Part shown: positions 53,759-62,904 of the stretch, piece by piece
Layout of the letters: each line of letters begins with the position of its first letter
Position numbering within the stretch: position 1 is the stretch's first letter
NCBI GenBank assembly: GCA_023393635.1
Contig: JAEWKT010000062.1
Coordinates: 1 to 64,000, forward strand
Length of the DNA stretch: 64,000 bases
Direction: 5' to 3'
Origin: Pseudomonadota bacterium
GTDB taxonomy: Bacteria > Pseudomonadota > Gammaproteobacteria > Pseudomonadales > Moraxellaceae
Translations under genes and position numbers: made by a program
The notes under the pieces: generated by a model
What the model was told of the DNA's origin: nothing
What the model saw: the letters and a program-made list of their open reading frames with translations, nothing else
Database searches by the model: none

Positions 53759-54082
53759 ATGAATCAAACAGATTTTTTTAAGTGTCTTTCTGATGCTACT
53801 CGTTTGGATATTTTAAAGTTAGTCATAGCCAAACAAAATATTTGTGTGTGCGAACTGACAGAGCAATTGCAGCTCAGCCAACCTAAAATTTCTCGGCATT
53901 TGGCTTTACTTCGAAATCTTTCCGTTTTGCTTGATCAAAGACAAGGGCAATGGGTGTATTACCGTTTAAATCCCAATCTTCCTGAATGGGCAAATGAGGT
54001 TTTAAACATCATCTCAAAACCAAATGACGACATGATGAACAACCCTCTTGTTCATTCTTCAATTTCAGTGCATTGCGAGTAA
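53759..54082 (+). CDS. arsR: ArsR/SmtB-family arsenic-responsive repressor
   Basis: 107 residues from the ATG at 53759. An ATG at 53711 directly abuts the -10 box and lies before the expected transcript start, so it cannot be the start. The winged helix-turn-helix carries the metalloid-binding CVC in NICVCELTEQLQLSQPKISRHLALLR. It should repress the operon and be released by arsenite. Sequence composition is AT-richer than the flanking core genes. Confidence 0.93.
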   Translation: MNQTDFFKCLSDATRLDILKLVIAKQNICVCELTEQLQLSQPKISRHLALLRNLSVLLDQRQGQWVYYRLNPNLPEWANEVLNIISKPNDDMMNNPLVHSSISVHCE

Positions 54083-54087
54083 TACTG

Positions 54088-54561
54088 ATGAAATTTTTAT
54101 TCTTATGTACAGGTAACAGTTGTCGTAGCATTCTTTCAGAAGTGTTATTCAATAGCCGTGCGCCTGAGGGTTGGAAAGCTTACAGTGCTGGCAGTAAGCC
54201 TTCAGGTCAGGTTCATCCATTCACCATTAAGACTTTACACAATTTAGGCTTATCTACTGACGGTTTATCAAGTAAGACCATTGATGACTGTGAACAGTAT
54301 CAACCTGATGTGGTGATTACCGTGTGTGATCAAGCCGCTCAAGAAGCTTGTCCACTTTACTTAGGGGGAGCGATTAAGGCGCATTGGGGCTTATCTGACC
54401 CATCTCATTTAGACCTTCCTGAAGAAGAAAAGCTGAAAGCTTTTTTAGTGACAGTTGATCACATTAATAAACGCCTAGATGCTTTATTTGCACTAGATAT
54501 AAACAAATTTTCTCGTTCTGAGCTTATTGCAGAAATCAATAAAATTTCAAATATTGAGTAA
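54088..54561 (+). CDS. arsC: arsenate reductase ArsC, low-molecular-weight phosphatase type
   Basis: 157 residues from the ATG at 54088. The P-loop CTGNSCRS (C-x5-R) follows the first strand. The pair of resolving cysteines is in VITVCDQAAQEACPLY, as in the thioredoxin-coupled family. WGLSDPSH carries the catalytic Asp. It reduces arsenate to arsenite, which the next gene's product exports. The gene starts 5 bases after the arsR stop. Confidence 0.93.
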   Translation: MKFLFLCTGNSCRSILSEVLFNSRAPEGWKAYSAGSKPSGQVHPFTIKTLHNLGLSTDGLSSKTIDDCEQYQPDVVITVCDQAAQEACPLYLGGAIKAHWGLSDPSHLDLPEEEKLKAFLVTVDHINKRLDALFALDINKFSRSELIAEINKISNIE

Positions 54562-54565
54562 AATT

Positions 54566-55606
54566 ATGTCTACTTCAAGGCTTTCATTTTTAGATCGTAA
54601 TTTAACGCTCTGGATTTTCATTGCGATGGCATTAGGTGTGGGAATTGGAGTGTTCTTTCCTCAAGCATCTGTTGCTTTAGACCAGATGAGTATGGATTCA
54701 GTCAATATCCCGATTGCGATTGGCTTGATTTTGATGATGTATCCACCACTGGCCAAAGTGGACTATGCGACCTTGCCACAAGTGTTTAAAGATAAACGAA
54801 CGCTTACCTTATCTTTGGTTCAAAACTGGCTGATTGCACCGTGTTTAATGTTTGCTTTAGCAATTATTTTTCTCCACTCCTACCCTGAATATATGACAGG
54901 TGTCATTCTGATTGGCTTGGCGCGTTGTATTGCAATGGTTTTGGTATGGAATGGTTTGGCCTGTGGTGATAATCAGTATGTTACAGGATTAGTCGCATTT
55001 AATAGTATTTTCCAAATTCTATTTTTCAGTACCTATGCTTGGCTATTTTTGACTTTCTTGCCACCTTATTTTGGTGTAGAAGCCCAAGTCATTAATGTAA
55101 GCTTTTGGACAATTACCCATGCGGTTCTGATTTATTTAGGTATCCCATTTTTACTTGGCTTTCTGACTCGATTGATTCTAATCAAACAAAAAGGTTCGGA
55201 TTGGTATCAAAGCAAATTTATTCCCAAAATTAGTCCGCTGAGTCTTCTTGCACTGTTATTTACAATTGTCGCCATGTTTAGCCTAAAAGGTGGTCAAGTC
55301 GTTAGTTTGCCATTAGATGTGCTCAGAATCGCAATTCCTTTGACCATTTACTTTATGCTGATGTTCTTCATTAGCTTCTTTATGAGTAAATGGATGGGAC
55401 ATGATTACCCAAAAACTGCGGCTATTTCTTTTACCGCAGCAGGGAATAATTTTGAATTGGCTTTAGCCGTTGCTATTGCGACCTTTGGGCTTGCATCACC
55501 TGTGGCTTTTACAACGATAATTGGGCCATTGGTTGAAGTGCCTGTGTTGATTGGTCTAGTGAGTGTTTCACTCTGGCTTAGAAAAAAAGTTTTTAACGAG
55601 ATATAA
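54566..55606 (+). CDS. arsenite exporter ACR3
   Basis: 346 residues from the ATG at 54566 (MSTSRLSFLDRNLTLWIF), with GAG 7 bases upstream. A longer frame overlapping arsC is less likely. There are ten transmembrane segments of the ACR3/bile-acid symporter superfamily. The conserved Cys is in LIGLARCIAMVLVWNGLACGDN. FTAAGNNFELALAVAIATFGL is typical of ACR3(1)/ACR3(2). It extrudes arsenite with the proton motive force. No arsH or arsA gene follows, so this is a minimal three-gene operon. Confidence 0.93.
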   Translation: MSTSRLSFLDRNLTLWIFIAMALGVGIGVFFPQASVALDQMSMDSVNIPIAIGLILMMYPPLAKVDYATLPQVFKDKRTLTLSLVQNWLIAPCLMFALAIIFLHSYPEYMTGVILIGLARCIAMVLVWNGLACGDNQYVTGLVAFNSIFQILFFSTYAWLFLTFLPPYFGVEAQVINVSFWTITHAVLIYLGIPFLLGFLTRLILIKQKGSDWYQSKFIPKISPLSLLALLFTIVAMFSLKGGQVVSLPLDVLRIAIPLTIYFMLMFFISFFMSKWMGHDYPKTAAISFTAAGNNFELALAVAIATFGLASPVAFTTIIGPLVEVPVLIGLVSVSLWLRKKVFNEI

Positions 55607-55675
55607 CGCTATGACGCTTCCAAATATATCTTGTCTCGTAAACTAGTAACATAGCACACTGAATTAATTAATCAT

Positions 55676-55706
55676 GGGCAGTCAACTTTACAACCGCCCT
55701 TTTTTG
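55676..55706 (+). terminator. possible terminator of the arsenic operon
   Basis: GGGC (55676-55679) pairs with GCCC (55696-55699), followed by seven T bases. The stem is short, so strength is doubtful. It lies about 70 bases after the ACR3 stop and next to the convergent hydrolase gene. Confidence 0.4.
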
Positions 55707-55709
55707 GCT

Positions 55710-56582
55710 TTATTTAGTATGCGCCAGCACAAATTCACGAATATAATTGGCCACCTGTGTGGGCTGGCTCAAGATTGCCCAGTGATTGGCGTTAATTCGC
55801 TTTATGGTTAAATCATCTACCCAGCGTGGCAAATCCTGCATATAGCCTTCAGACACAAAAGCATCTTTTTCTAAAATAATTACCTGCACTGGGCAATGTG
55901 CAATGCGCTGGCGTGGGTTGCTCAGGCGATCAATAAAATTGGCGCGATACAGGTTAATGCCATGCACACCATCCGAGGTTTGCGTGGGATTTTCAGGCAA
56001 GCCTGTGGTTTTTTCCAGTTGATCCACCACCTGATGCCAGTGTTTACCCCAATACAGCTTCCAGCTTAAAGGCGCAAGCAAGGGGATATGAAACGCTGCG
56101 ATATACCACGACATGCTCAACTGCTTTAACACTTTAAAGGGATTGGTTTTAAACTGATCTTTAAGCATCAGTGCGGCATGATCCAGTGATGGGCCAGACA
56201 TGGTAGTAAATGATAAAATTCGACCCTTTAAGGCAGGCGTCGTGACAGATTCCCAGCTTTGAATGGAACCCCAGTCATGCGCCGCCAGATGAAACTGGCG
56301 ATCAGGCAGCAAGGTATTAACCACCGCAGTCAAATCCTGTGCCAACACTTCAATTTTATAGTCTTTAAGTGCCACTGGAATAGAAGATTTACCTGCACCG
56401 CGTACATCATACGCAATCACATAAAATTGATCGGCTAATTGCTCAGCAATACTTTGCCAGACGGTATGGCTGTCTGGATAACCATGTACCAAAACAATGG
56501 GGGTGTTATTTTCATTGCCCCATGTTTCAGCAAATAAGCGAACGTCTTGTCCTGCATCAATCCAGTGGCGCTGCGTTACCAT
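55710..56582 (-). CDS. alpha/beta-fold hydrolase (epoxide hydrolase/dehalogenase-like)
   Basis: 290 residues. The oxyanion-hole motif VLVHGYPDS is followed by YDVRGAGKSS. The nucleophile position lies in AAHDWGSIQSWE, so the nucleophile is Asp, as in epoxide hydrolases and haloalkane dehalogenases, not Ser. The final His is in INANHWAILSQP. Members in the oxidoreductase-fused SDR group have a similar sequence. The substrate is unknown. The gene stands alone. Confidence 0.85.
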   Translation of the reverse strand: MVTQRHWIDAGQDVRLFAETWGNENNTPIVLVHGYPDSHTVWQSIAEQLADQFYVIAYDVRGAGKSSIPVALKDYKIEVLAQDLTAVVNTLLPDRQFHLAAHDWGSIQSWESVTTPALKGRILSFTTMSGPSLDHAALMLKDQFKTNPFKVLKQLSMSWYIAAFHIPLLAPLSWKLYWGKHWHQVVDQLEKTTGLPENPTQTSDGVHGINLYRANFIDRLSNPRQRIAHCPVQVIILEKDAFVSEGYMQDLPRWVDDLTIKRINANHWAILSQPTQVANYIREFVLAHTK

Positions 56583-56954
56583 ACTAACCTCTCATCAAAT
56601 TTGAATTGCTGTGATTCCTATGGATCATAAAATAGCGTATTTACAGCATCTGTGTTTTTTCAATGTGTAAATATTTATCCTATTGCTCTTATCTATCTTA
56701 ACGATTTTTTTACAGTTTTTAATAGCATTCCATTTGGTTTTCTTTTCATTTCAGGACAATTATTGAGGGTCTGCTGATATTTAATCATCCAATGATTTGC
56801 TCGTGCCATGCCAGATATTTAAATCTATGCTGCGCATTAAAAAGGCCTGTCTCCTATTAAATATAGAAAACAGGCCTTAGTCGCTACTTCAACAACTGTT
56901 CAACTTTGTGAGTCAGTTCAAAAGCTGGCCTTTTAGAAATACATTCAATGCTAC
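56583..56954. other. 372-base intergenic region between the hydrolase gene and leuB
   Basis: No gene is visible. The leuB-proximal end holds a terminator at 56839-56879. The rest is AT-rich and should contain the hydrolase promoter on the minus strand. Confidence 0.6.
56839..56879 (-). terminator. Rho-independent terminator of the leucine operon
   Basis: The 9-bp stem AAGGCCTGT/ACAGGCCTT (56842-56850 with 56870-56878) is followed on the minus strand by five T bases. It lies about 75 bases after the leuB stop. Confidence 0.85.
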
Positions 56955-58034
56955 TTAGTTTAATGCTTTCACTACTGCCGCACCCATGGCATCCGTACCT
57001 ACCAACGTCATGCCTTCACTCATAATGTCGCCAGTACGCAAACCTTGATCAAGCACCACACCTACGGCATCTTCAATGGCTTTGGCAGCAGTTTCCTCAC
57101 GGAAGGTGTAACGCAGCATCATGGCCACTGATAAAATAGTGGCTAATGGATTGGCAATGTTTTTACCTGCAATATCAGGCGCCGAACCATGACATGGCTC
57201 ATACATGCCTTTGCCATTTTCATCTAATGACGCAGATGGCAACATACCAATAGAGCCCGTTAACATGGCCGCTTCATCAGACAAAATATCACCAAATAAG
57301 TTGCCAGTGACAATCACATCAAATTGCTTGGGCGCGCGCACCAATTGCATGGCTGCATTGTCTACATACATGTGTGACAACTGAATATTTGGATATTGCG
57401 CTGTAGCCAAATCAGTGACTGTTTGTTTCCACAGTTCAGTGACTTCCAGCACATTGGCTTTATCGACTGAACATACTTTACCACCGCGTAGACCAGCCAT
57501 ATCAAATGCCACTTTGGCAATACGTTTAATTTCACTTTCAGAATAGACGTCAGTGTTATAGCCTTGTTTTTCGCCATTTTCGAGGGTGCGAATACCACGA
57601 GGCTGGCCAAAGTAAATACCGCCAGTCAATTCACGTACAATTAAAATATCCAGACCCGCCACAATTTCAGGCTTTAGACTGGAGGCATCAGCCAGTTGTG
57701 GATACAAAATAGCAGGACGCAAATTTGCAAATAAATTGAGTTCACTACGGATCTTTAACAAGCCGCGTTCTGGGCGAATGGAGCGTTCAATCGTGTCCCA
57801 TTTTGGCCCACCTACTGCGCCCAGCAAAATTGCGTCGGCCTTTTTGGCGGCAGTGAGGGTGACTTCTGGCAATGGCTCACCATGCGCATCAATCGCACAG
57901 CCACCCAGTAAGCCATGCTCCCAGCTTAAGCCCAACTCAAACTTTTGGTTCACTGTGGTTAGTACTTGTTCAGCGGCGGCCATGATTTCTGGGCCAATCC
58001 CATCCCCTGCCAAAATAAGAATGTGCTTTGACAT
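56955..58034 (-). CDS. leuB: 3-isopropylmalate dehydrogenase
   Basis: 359 residues from the ATG at 58034 (MSKHILILAGDGIGPE). An in-frame ATG sits one codon earlier and another at 58055. Catalytic and metal motifs are present: RPERGLLKIRSELNLFANLRP (substrate arginines), VRELTGGIYFG and GNLFGDILSDEAAMLTGSIGMLPS. It oxidises and decarboxylates 3-isopropylmalate in leucine synthesis. It is last in the leuC-leuD-lipoprotein-leuB operon. Confidence 0.96.
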   Translation of the reverse strand: MSKHILILAGDGIGPEIMAAAEQVLTTVNQKFELGLSWEHGLLGGCAIDAHGEPLPEVTLTAAKKADAILLGAVGGPKWDTIERSIRPERGLLKIRSELNLFANLRPAILYPQLADASSLKPEIVAGLDILIVRELTGGIYFGQPRGIRTLENGEKQGYNTDVYSESEIKRIAKVAFDMAGLRGGKVCSVDKANVLEVTELWKQTVTDLATAQYPNIQLSHMYVDNAAMQLVRAPKQFDVIVTGNLFGDILSDEAAMLTGSIGMLPSASLDENGKGMYEPCHGSAPDIAGKNIANPLATILSVAMMLRYTFREETAAKAIEDAVGVVLDQGLRTGDIMSEGMTLVGTDAMGAAVVKALN

Positions 58035-58089
58035 CATTAAATTCCACTCATTCAATTTTATATAAAATAATTAACGCAAGCCTACCAGC

Positions 58090-58722
58090 TTATGAGTTAG
58101 CAATACGCTGTTCAATAAATTCACCCAAACCCGTACTGGGATCAAATGGCCTGCAAAACCGTCGAATCACTTGCTTATCTTCTAGCAATTGCACGCACAA
58201 TGGCTCAGGCGTTGCGATATTTAACACGCTGGTAGAGCTATTGTTCACACGTTGCCGATACATGCCCAAGTGGTAAGTTTTACCAGCACGAAAATTATGA
58301 ATTAAACTAAAGTTTTCCGCACGCTCAGGCGTGATGGGATAAAATCGCATTTTAACTTCATTCGATCCAGGCTGCATGGCCACAAAATACTTGGACACCT
58401 GCTGCTGACCAGCGAGCTTGATGGGCTCAAAACGCACCAACGCCGCGTTAATGGCTTCGTTGGTTGGTTGCTTGCTCACATCGTTAATCACAACAATATT
58501 ATTCAACTTGCCAAATTCGCAGCGAATCTCACCAGTGCAATGTAAGCCAATTAAGCCTTTTGGCGTTGGGCTTTCCAGCACGCCAATTTTTTCTGCCGAA
58601 AGACGCGGTTGCGCCTTTTCCTGTGGACTTGCAATGAATTGACAACCTGATAGGCTGCTACCCAGCAATATAAGCGTTAGACCCATTAAACCTGTTTTGT
58701 ACATAGCAACCAAGTGCTCCAT
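58090..58722 (-). CDS. putative lipoprotein located between leuD and leuB
   Basis: About 210 residues. The frame is open further upstream to 58791, and an ATG at 58704 is also possible. A hydrophobic segment (TGLMGLTLILLGSSLSG) ends in the lipobox LSG-C. The body has four further Cys residues, two of them in the pair LHCTGEIRCEF. It also has a stretch KTYHLGMYRQRVNNSSTSVLNI. I recognise no known domain. It sits in the leucine operon in the same direction, 55 bases before leuB, yet its predicted place in the envelope has no obvious link to leucine synthesis. Confidence 0.7.
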   Translation of the reverse strand: MEHLVAMYKTGLMGLTLILLGSSLSGCQFIASPQEKAQPRLSAEKIGVLESPTPKGLIGLHCTGEIRCEFGKLNNIVVINDVSKQPTNEAINAALVRFEPIKLAGQQQVSKYFVAMQPGSNEVKMRFYPITPERAENFSLIHNFRAGKTYHLGMYRQRVNNSSTSVLNIATPEPLCVQLLEDKQVIRRFCRPFDPSTGLGEFIEQRIANS

Positions 58723-58821
58723 ATCACGGTTTTTACCCTTAGACTTAAACCAAAATAGTTTATTTTTAAATAAAAAGTCTAAACTAATCAACTATACCTT
58801 AGATTGCTATGTCGGTCACCG

Positions 58822-59472
58822 TTAATCCCGCAAGCTGTTAAACACCCAGGGACGCGCTTGTTTGGCATGACTTTCGAAATTTTTAATGCTATCGCTATCC
58901 TGTAAAGTCAATCCAATATCGTCTAACCCATTGATCAGGCAATGCTTGCGAAATTCATCCACGCTAAAGGCAAACTCTTGCCCGCTGGGTGTTTTGACCA
59001 GCTGATTGGGCAAATCAATGGTTAACTGATAGCCAGGCGTTTGCTCGCATTCATTAAATAGCTGATCCACCACGCTTTCTGGCAAAATAACGGGTAACAT
59101 GCCATTTTTAAAGCAGTTATTGAAGAAAATGTCGGCAAAACTGGGCGCAATGACCGTTCTAAACCCATATTCTTCCAATGCCCACGGTGCATGCTCGCGG
59201 CTGGACCCACAACCGAAATTTTGCCGCGCCAGTAACACGCTTGCGCCCTGATAGCGTGGCTGATTGAGCACAAAGTCGTGGTTCAAAGGACGTGTGGCGT
59301 TATCTAAACCCAAATAACCTTCATCCAGGTAACGTAGCTCGTCAAATAAGTTAGCACCAAATCCTGTACGCTTAATGGATTTTAAAAATTGCTTGGGAAT
59401 AATTAAGTCGGTATCGACATTGGCGCGGTCTAAAGGGGCAGCCAAACCCTGTTCAACGGTATAAGGTTTCAT
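58822..59472 (-). CDS. leuD: 3-isopropylmalate dehydratase small subunit
   Basis: 216 residues. The aconitase swivel domain has LDRANVDTDLIIPKQFLKSIKRTGFG-type and the substrate motif NFGCGSSREHAPWAL. It forms the isomerase with LeuC. It follows leuC by 34 bases. Confidence 0.97.
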   Translation of the reverse strand: MKPYTVEQGLAAPLDRANVDTDLIIPKQFLKSIKRTGFGANLFDELRYLDEGYLGLDNATRPLNHDFVLNQPRYQGASVLLARQNFGCGSSREHAPWALEEYGFRTVIAPSFADIFFNNCFKNGMLPVILPESVVDQLFNECEQTPGYQLTIDLPNQLVKTPSGQEFAFSVDEFRKHCLINGLDDIGLTLQDSDSIKNFESHAKQARPWVFNSLRD

Positions 59473-59506
59473 ATTATTTTCCTGTCCTGATTTTAGGTCT
59501 TAAGTC

Positions 59507-60925
59507 TTAAAACTGGCGCACATCAACAAAATGACCTGCTAACGCAGCAGCAGCAGCCATGGCTGGGCTAACCAAATGCGTGCGGCCACCATTGCCCTGA
59601 CGCCCTTCAAAATTACGGTTCGAGGTAGACGCACAATGTTCGCCTGGCTGTAATTTATCGGCATTCATGGCAAGACACATCGAGCAACCTGGCTCACGCC
59701 ATTGAAAGCCTGCATCAACAAATAATTGATCCAGACCTTCCGCTTCGGCCTGTGCTTTGACCAAACCAGACCCTGGCACCACCATGGCCTGTTTAATGGT
59801 TGCTGCCACTTTACGGCCTTTAATCACCTCAGCCGCAGCACGTAAATCCTCAATGCGCGAGTTGGTGCAAGAACCAATAAACACCCGATCAAGCTGAATA
59901 TCACTTAAGGCCTGGCCAGCCGTTAAGCCCATGTATTGATAAGCACGTGTCCAGTCGTTGCGTTGCACCTCATCTTTGGCATCAGCCAAAGTTGGTACAT
60001 TTTTCGTCACTGGAATAACCATTTCTGGCGAGGTGCCCCACGATACTTGCGGCTCAATACTGGCACCGTCAATGTCAATCACCGCATCAAATACGGCATC
60101 AGGATCAGAATGCAAAGTATTCCAGTAGGCAACTGCCGCATCCCATTGTTCCGCTTTGGGTGCAAATGGCTTGTCTTTAAAGTAATTAATGGTTTTGTCG
60201 TCCACTGCCACCATGCCCACGCGTGCGCCTGCCTCAATAGCCATATTACATACGGTCATGCGGCCTTCCATCGACATATCACGGAACACTTGACCACCAA
60301 ATTCAATGGCATAGCCTGTACCACCTGCGGCGCCAATGTGAGCAATAATGGCAAGCACCACATCTTTGGGGGTCACGCCTGCGCCCAATGTGCCATTAAC
60401 ACGGATCAGCATGTTTTTGGATTTTTTCTGAATTAAACATTGCGTGGCCAACACATGTTCCACTTCTGAAGTACCAATACCATGCGCCAAACAACCAAAG
60501 GCACCATGCGTTGCGGTATGAGAATCACCACAAACCACGGTCATGCCTGGCAAAGTCAAGCCCTGCTCAGGGCCGACCACATGCACAATGCCTTGACGCT
60601 GGTCAAAAATATCAAACTCAACCACATTAAATTTTTTGCAGTTGTCGTCCAATGTTTGCACTTGAATGCGTGAGGTTTCATCTTTAATGCCAGCAATCCC
60701 CTGCGCACGCTCAGCTTTATCCGTTGGCACGTTATGGTCAGGTGTCGCAATATTGGCATCCAGGCGCCATGGTTTGCGTCCTGCCAGCTCTAAACCTTCA
60801 AATGCTTGTGGGCTGGTCACTTCATGCAAAATATGCCGATCAATATAAATTAAGCACGAGCCATCATCGCGCTGTTTTACCAAATGGTCATCCCACAACT
60901 TGTCATATAATGTTTTGCTCGCCAT
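59507..60925 (-). CDS. leuC: 3-isopropylmalate dehydratase large subunit
   Basis: 472 residues. The 4Fe-4S cluster cysteines are in FIGSCTNSRIEDL and EPGCSMCLAMN. The N-terminal LYIDRHILHEVTSPQAFEGL and the VCGDSHTATHGAFG motif are typical. It isomerises 2-isopropylmalate to 3-isopropylmalate. It is first in the operon. The upstream gap to the divergent LysR gene carries a TATAAT box on the minus strand near 61082 without a good -35, which fits activator-dependent control. Confidence 0.97.
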   Translation of the reverse strand: MASKTLYDKLWDDHLVKQRDDGSCLIYIDRHILHEVTSPQAFEGLELAGRKPWRLDANIATPDHNVPTDKAERAQGIAGIKDETSRIQVQTLDDNCKKFNVVEFDIFDQRQGIVHVVGPEQGLTLPGMTVVCGDSHTATHGAFGCLAHGIGTSEVEHVLATQCLIQKKSKNMLIRVNGTLGAGVTPKDVVLAIIAHIGAAGGTGYAIEFGGQVFRDMSMEGRMTVCNMAIEAGARVGMVAVDDKTINYFKDKPFAPKAEQWDAAVAYWNTLHSDPDAVFDAVIDIDGASIEPQVSWGTSPEMVIPVTKNVPTLADAKDEVQRNDWTRAYQYMGLTAGQALSDIQLDRVFIGSCTNSRIEDLRAAAEVIKGRKVAATIKQAMVVPGSGLVKAQAEAEGLDQLFVDAGFQWREPGCSMCLAMNADKLQPGEHCASTSNRNFEGRQGNGGRTHLVSPAMAAAAALAGHFVDVRQF

Positions 60926-61151
60926 GATTTTTCCACCTTGCTCAATGTTAAATGCTGGGTCTTTCTTTAATACTTTGCTAATTCAAAACCTTAGCTACTT
61001 TATTTCACTATCAGCTAATGCCAACGATATGCCTGTTTTATGTCAAACATTGCATCGATCAGTTGACTCAATCATTAAATTATAAGCTGTCTATTTCAAT
61101 AAAACTAATTTATCATTTTTATTATTTAGAAAACTTTTTGGAATAATTCAA

Positions 61152-62021
61152 ATGAACCTGTCCAATTTTGATGCATTTCTGGCGGTCATGCAGCATGGCT
61201 CCATTTCCATTGCTGCCGAAAAACTATTTTTAACTCAGCCTGCGGTCACCAAACGCCTCAAAAACCTGGAAGAAGAACTGGGCGTGCATTTATTTGAACC
61301 CGCAGGACGCGGCATTCAGCCGACCCAAGCTGCCCATGAGTTGCTACCGCGAGTCAAACAGTGGCTGTTAGACTATGAAAATATCAAACATGCACTTAGT
61401 CATGCACAAAACAGCATGGGTGGCATTTTACGTCTTGGCACCAGCCATCATATTGGCTTGCATCATCTCCCTGCGCTGTTAAAGCAATACGTGCATTTAT
61501 ATCCAGCAGTACAATTAGACGTGCATTTTGTCGACTCTGAACAAGCGCATCAGGCAGTACTTAGCGGTGAGTTAGAATTGGCATTTTTAACCTTACCACC
61601 CAAGCCAGATTCTCGGCTCAGCTATCAAACCCTATGGCAAGATCCGCTGCAATTTGTGGTTGCCCCGTTTCATGCCTTAGCCACTCAAGAAAACCTCAAA
61701 CTAAAAGACCTGATTCGCTATCCGTGTTTATTACCTGCCGCACACACCTATACCAGCCAAATTACCTTACAAGCCTTTGAACAGCACGGCTTAAAACCCC
61801 AGGCCAACATGAGCACCAATCCACTGGAATCTATTCGCATGCTCGTGTCTATTGGGCTTGGCTGGTCAGTATTACCCAGCACACTTCTTAACAATGACTT
61901 AGTAGCACTGGATTTGCCCATTGATTTAAGCCGTCAACTGGGCATGGTCAGCCATCCAGCACGCACCCAATCACGCGCAGCCATGGCATTAATGACCCTA
62001 TGTCAGGAGTCACTTGTTTAG
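61152..62021 (+). CDS. LysR-family transcriptional regulator, divergent from leuC
   Basis: 289 residues. The N-terminal helix-turn-helix is ISIAAEKLFLTQPAVTKRLKNLEEELGVHLFE. The C-terminal periplasmic-binding-like effector domain (about 90-285) has GILRLGTSHHIGLHHLPALLKQY, as in CysB/LeuO-like regulators. Its divergent position makes it a candidate activator of leuCDB, perhaps sensing 2-isopropylmalate. That is inferred from location only. Confidence 0.9.
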   Translation: MNLSNFDAFLAVMQHGSISIAAEKLFLTQPAVTKRLKNLEEELGVHLFEPAGRGIQPTQAAHELLPRVKQWLLDYENIKHALSHAQNSMGGILRLGTSHHIGLHHLPALLKQYVHLYPAVQLDVHFVDSEQAHQAVLSGELELAFLTLPPKPDSRLSYQTLWQDPLQFVVAPFHALATQENLKLKDLIRYPCLLPAAHTYTSQITLQAFEQHGLKPQANMSTNPLESIRMLVSIGLGWSVLPSTLLNNDLVALDLPIDLSRQLGMVSHPARTQSRAAMALMTLCQESLV

Positions 62022-62046
62022 GTGTTAGTGGCTTAAGTTGCGATCA

Positions 62047-62715
62047 TTAAACTTCAACAGTAATCGACCAATCCTCCACTGGCCAGTTATGCGCCAAGGC
62101 ATGGGCATGTAAACGGGTATCTGGATTGACGGCCACAGGATGATCCACAAACTCCAGCAAAAAGCGATCATTAAATGAATCGGAATAACCCCAGCTTTCT
62201 TCTATCTGGGCATGACGTTCACTCAGCCAGTGCTTGAGATGATGCAATTTACCAACCTGAAAACAGGGCTCACCCTGTAAACGTCCCGTATAACGCCCAT
62301 CAATTACTTCAGGAATACTGGCAATTAAATTATCAACCCCAAATGCTGCCGCAATGGGCTGCACTACAAAGCTGTTGGTGGCCGTAATAATCATAATCTC
62401 ATGCCCCAATTGCTGATGCCGTGCAATCGCATCACGCCCTTTTGGACGCATCGCAGGCATAATCACTTCCTGCATAAATTCAGCATGAATCGTATTTAAA
62501 TAAGCGCTGTCATGCTGGCTTAAAAACTCAAAGACAAACTCGTTATACGCCACCGCATCCAATGAGCCCGCCACATAATCCTGATAAAACTGATCATTGC
62601 GTGCACGGTGCGCTGCTTCATCCACCAACTGCTTTGTAATTAAAAATTCGCCCCACGCATGATCGGAATCAATGTTCAATAAGGTATGGTCCAGATCAAA
62701 TAACGCCAGCTTCAT
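62047..62715 (-). CDS. HAD-IB family phosphatase (SerB-like)
   Basis: 222 residues. Motif I DLDHTLLNIDSDHAW carries the nucleophilic Asp and acid Asp. Motif II is IMIITATNSF, motif III Lys lies in CFQVGKLHHLK and motif IV is WGYSDSFNDRFLLE. The cap pattern fits the HAD-IB subfamily that includes phosphoserine and PSP-like phosphatases. The gene lies divergent from rppH, which is a recurring neighbourhood in Acinetobacter and Pseudomonas. The substrate is not determined. Confidence 0.9.
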   Translation of the reverse strand: MKLALFDLDHTLLNIDSDHAWGEFLITKQLVDEAAHRARNDQFYQDYVAGSLDAVAYNEFVFEFLSQHDSAYLNTIHAEFMQEVIMPAMRPKGRDAIARHQQLGHEIMIITATNSFVVQPIAAAFGVDNLIASIPEVIDGRYTGRLQGEPCFQVGKLHHLKHWLSERHAQIEESWGYSDSFNDRFLLEFVDHPVAVNPDTRLHAHALAHNWPVEDWSITVEV

Positions 62716-62904
62716 CCCACTACCTCTATTTTTGATAATTTGCTCACAAAAAACTGTAAATCTCTCACCGCGACAGGGCAGAAATTGGGTAAGATCATAG
62801 CAAATATTTCATCGCTTATTCCTTGATTTCTCATGTAATGATTTGCATGAGCCGCAAAATTAATAATCAGGAATAGGCCACAAACAAAATTTAAGGTACG
62901 CCAA

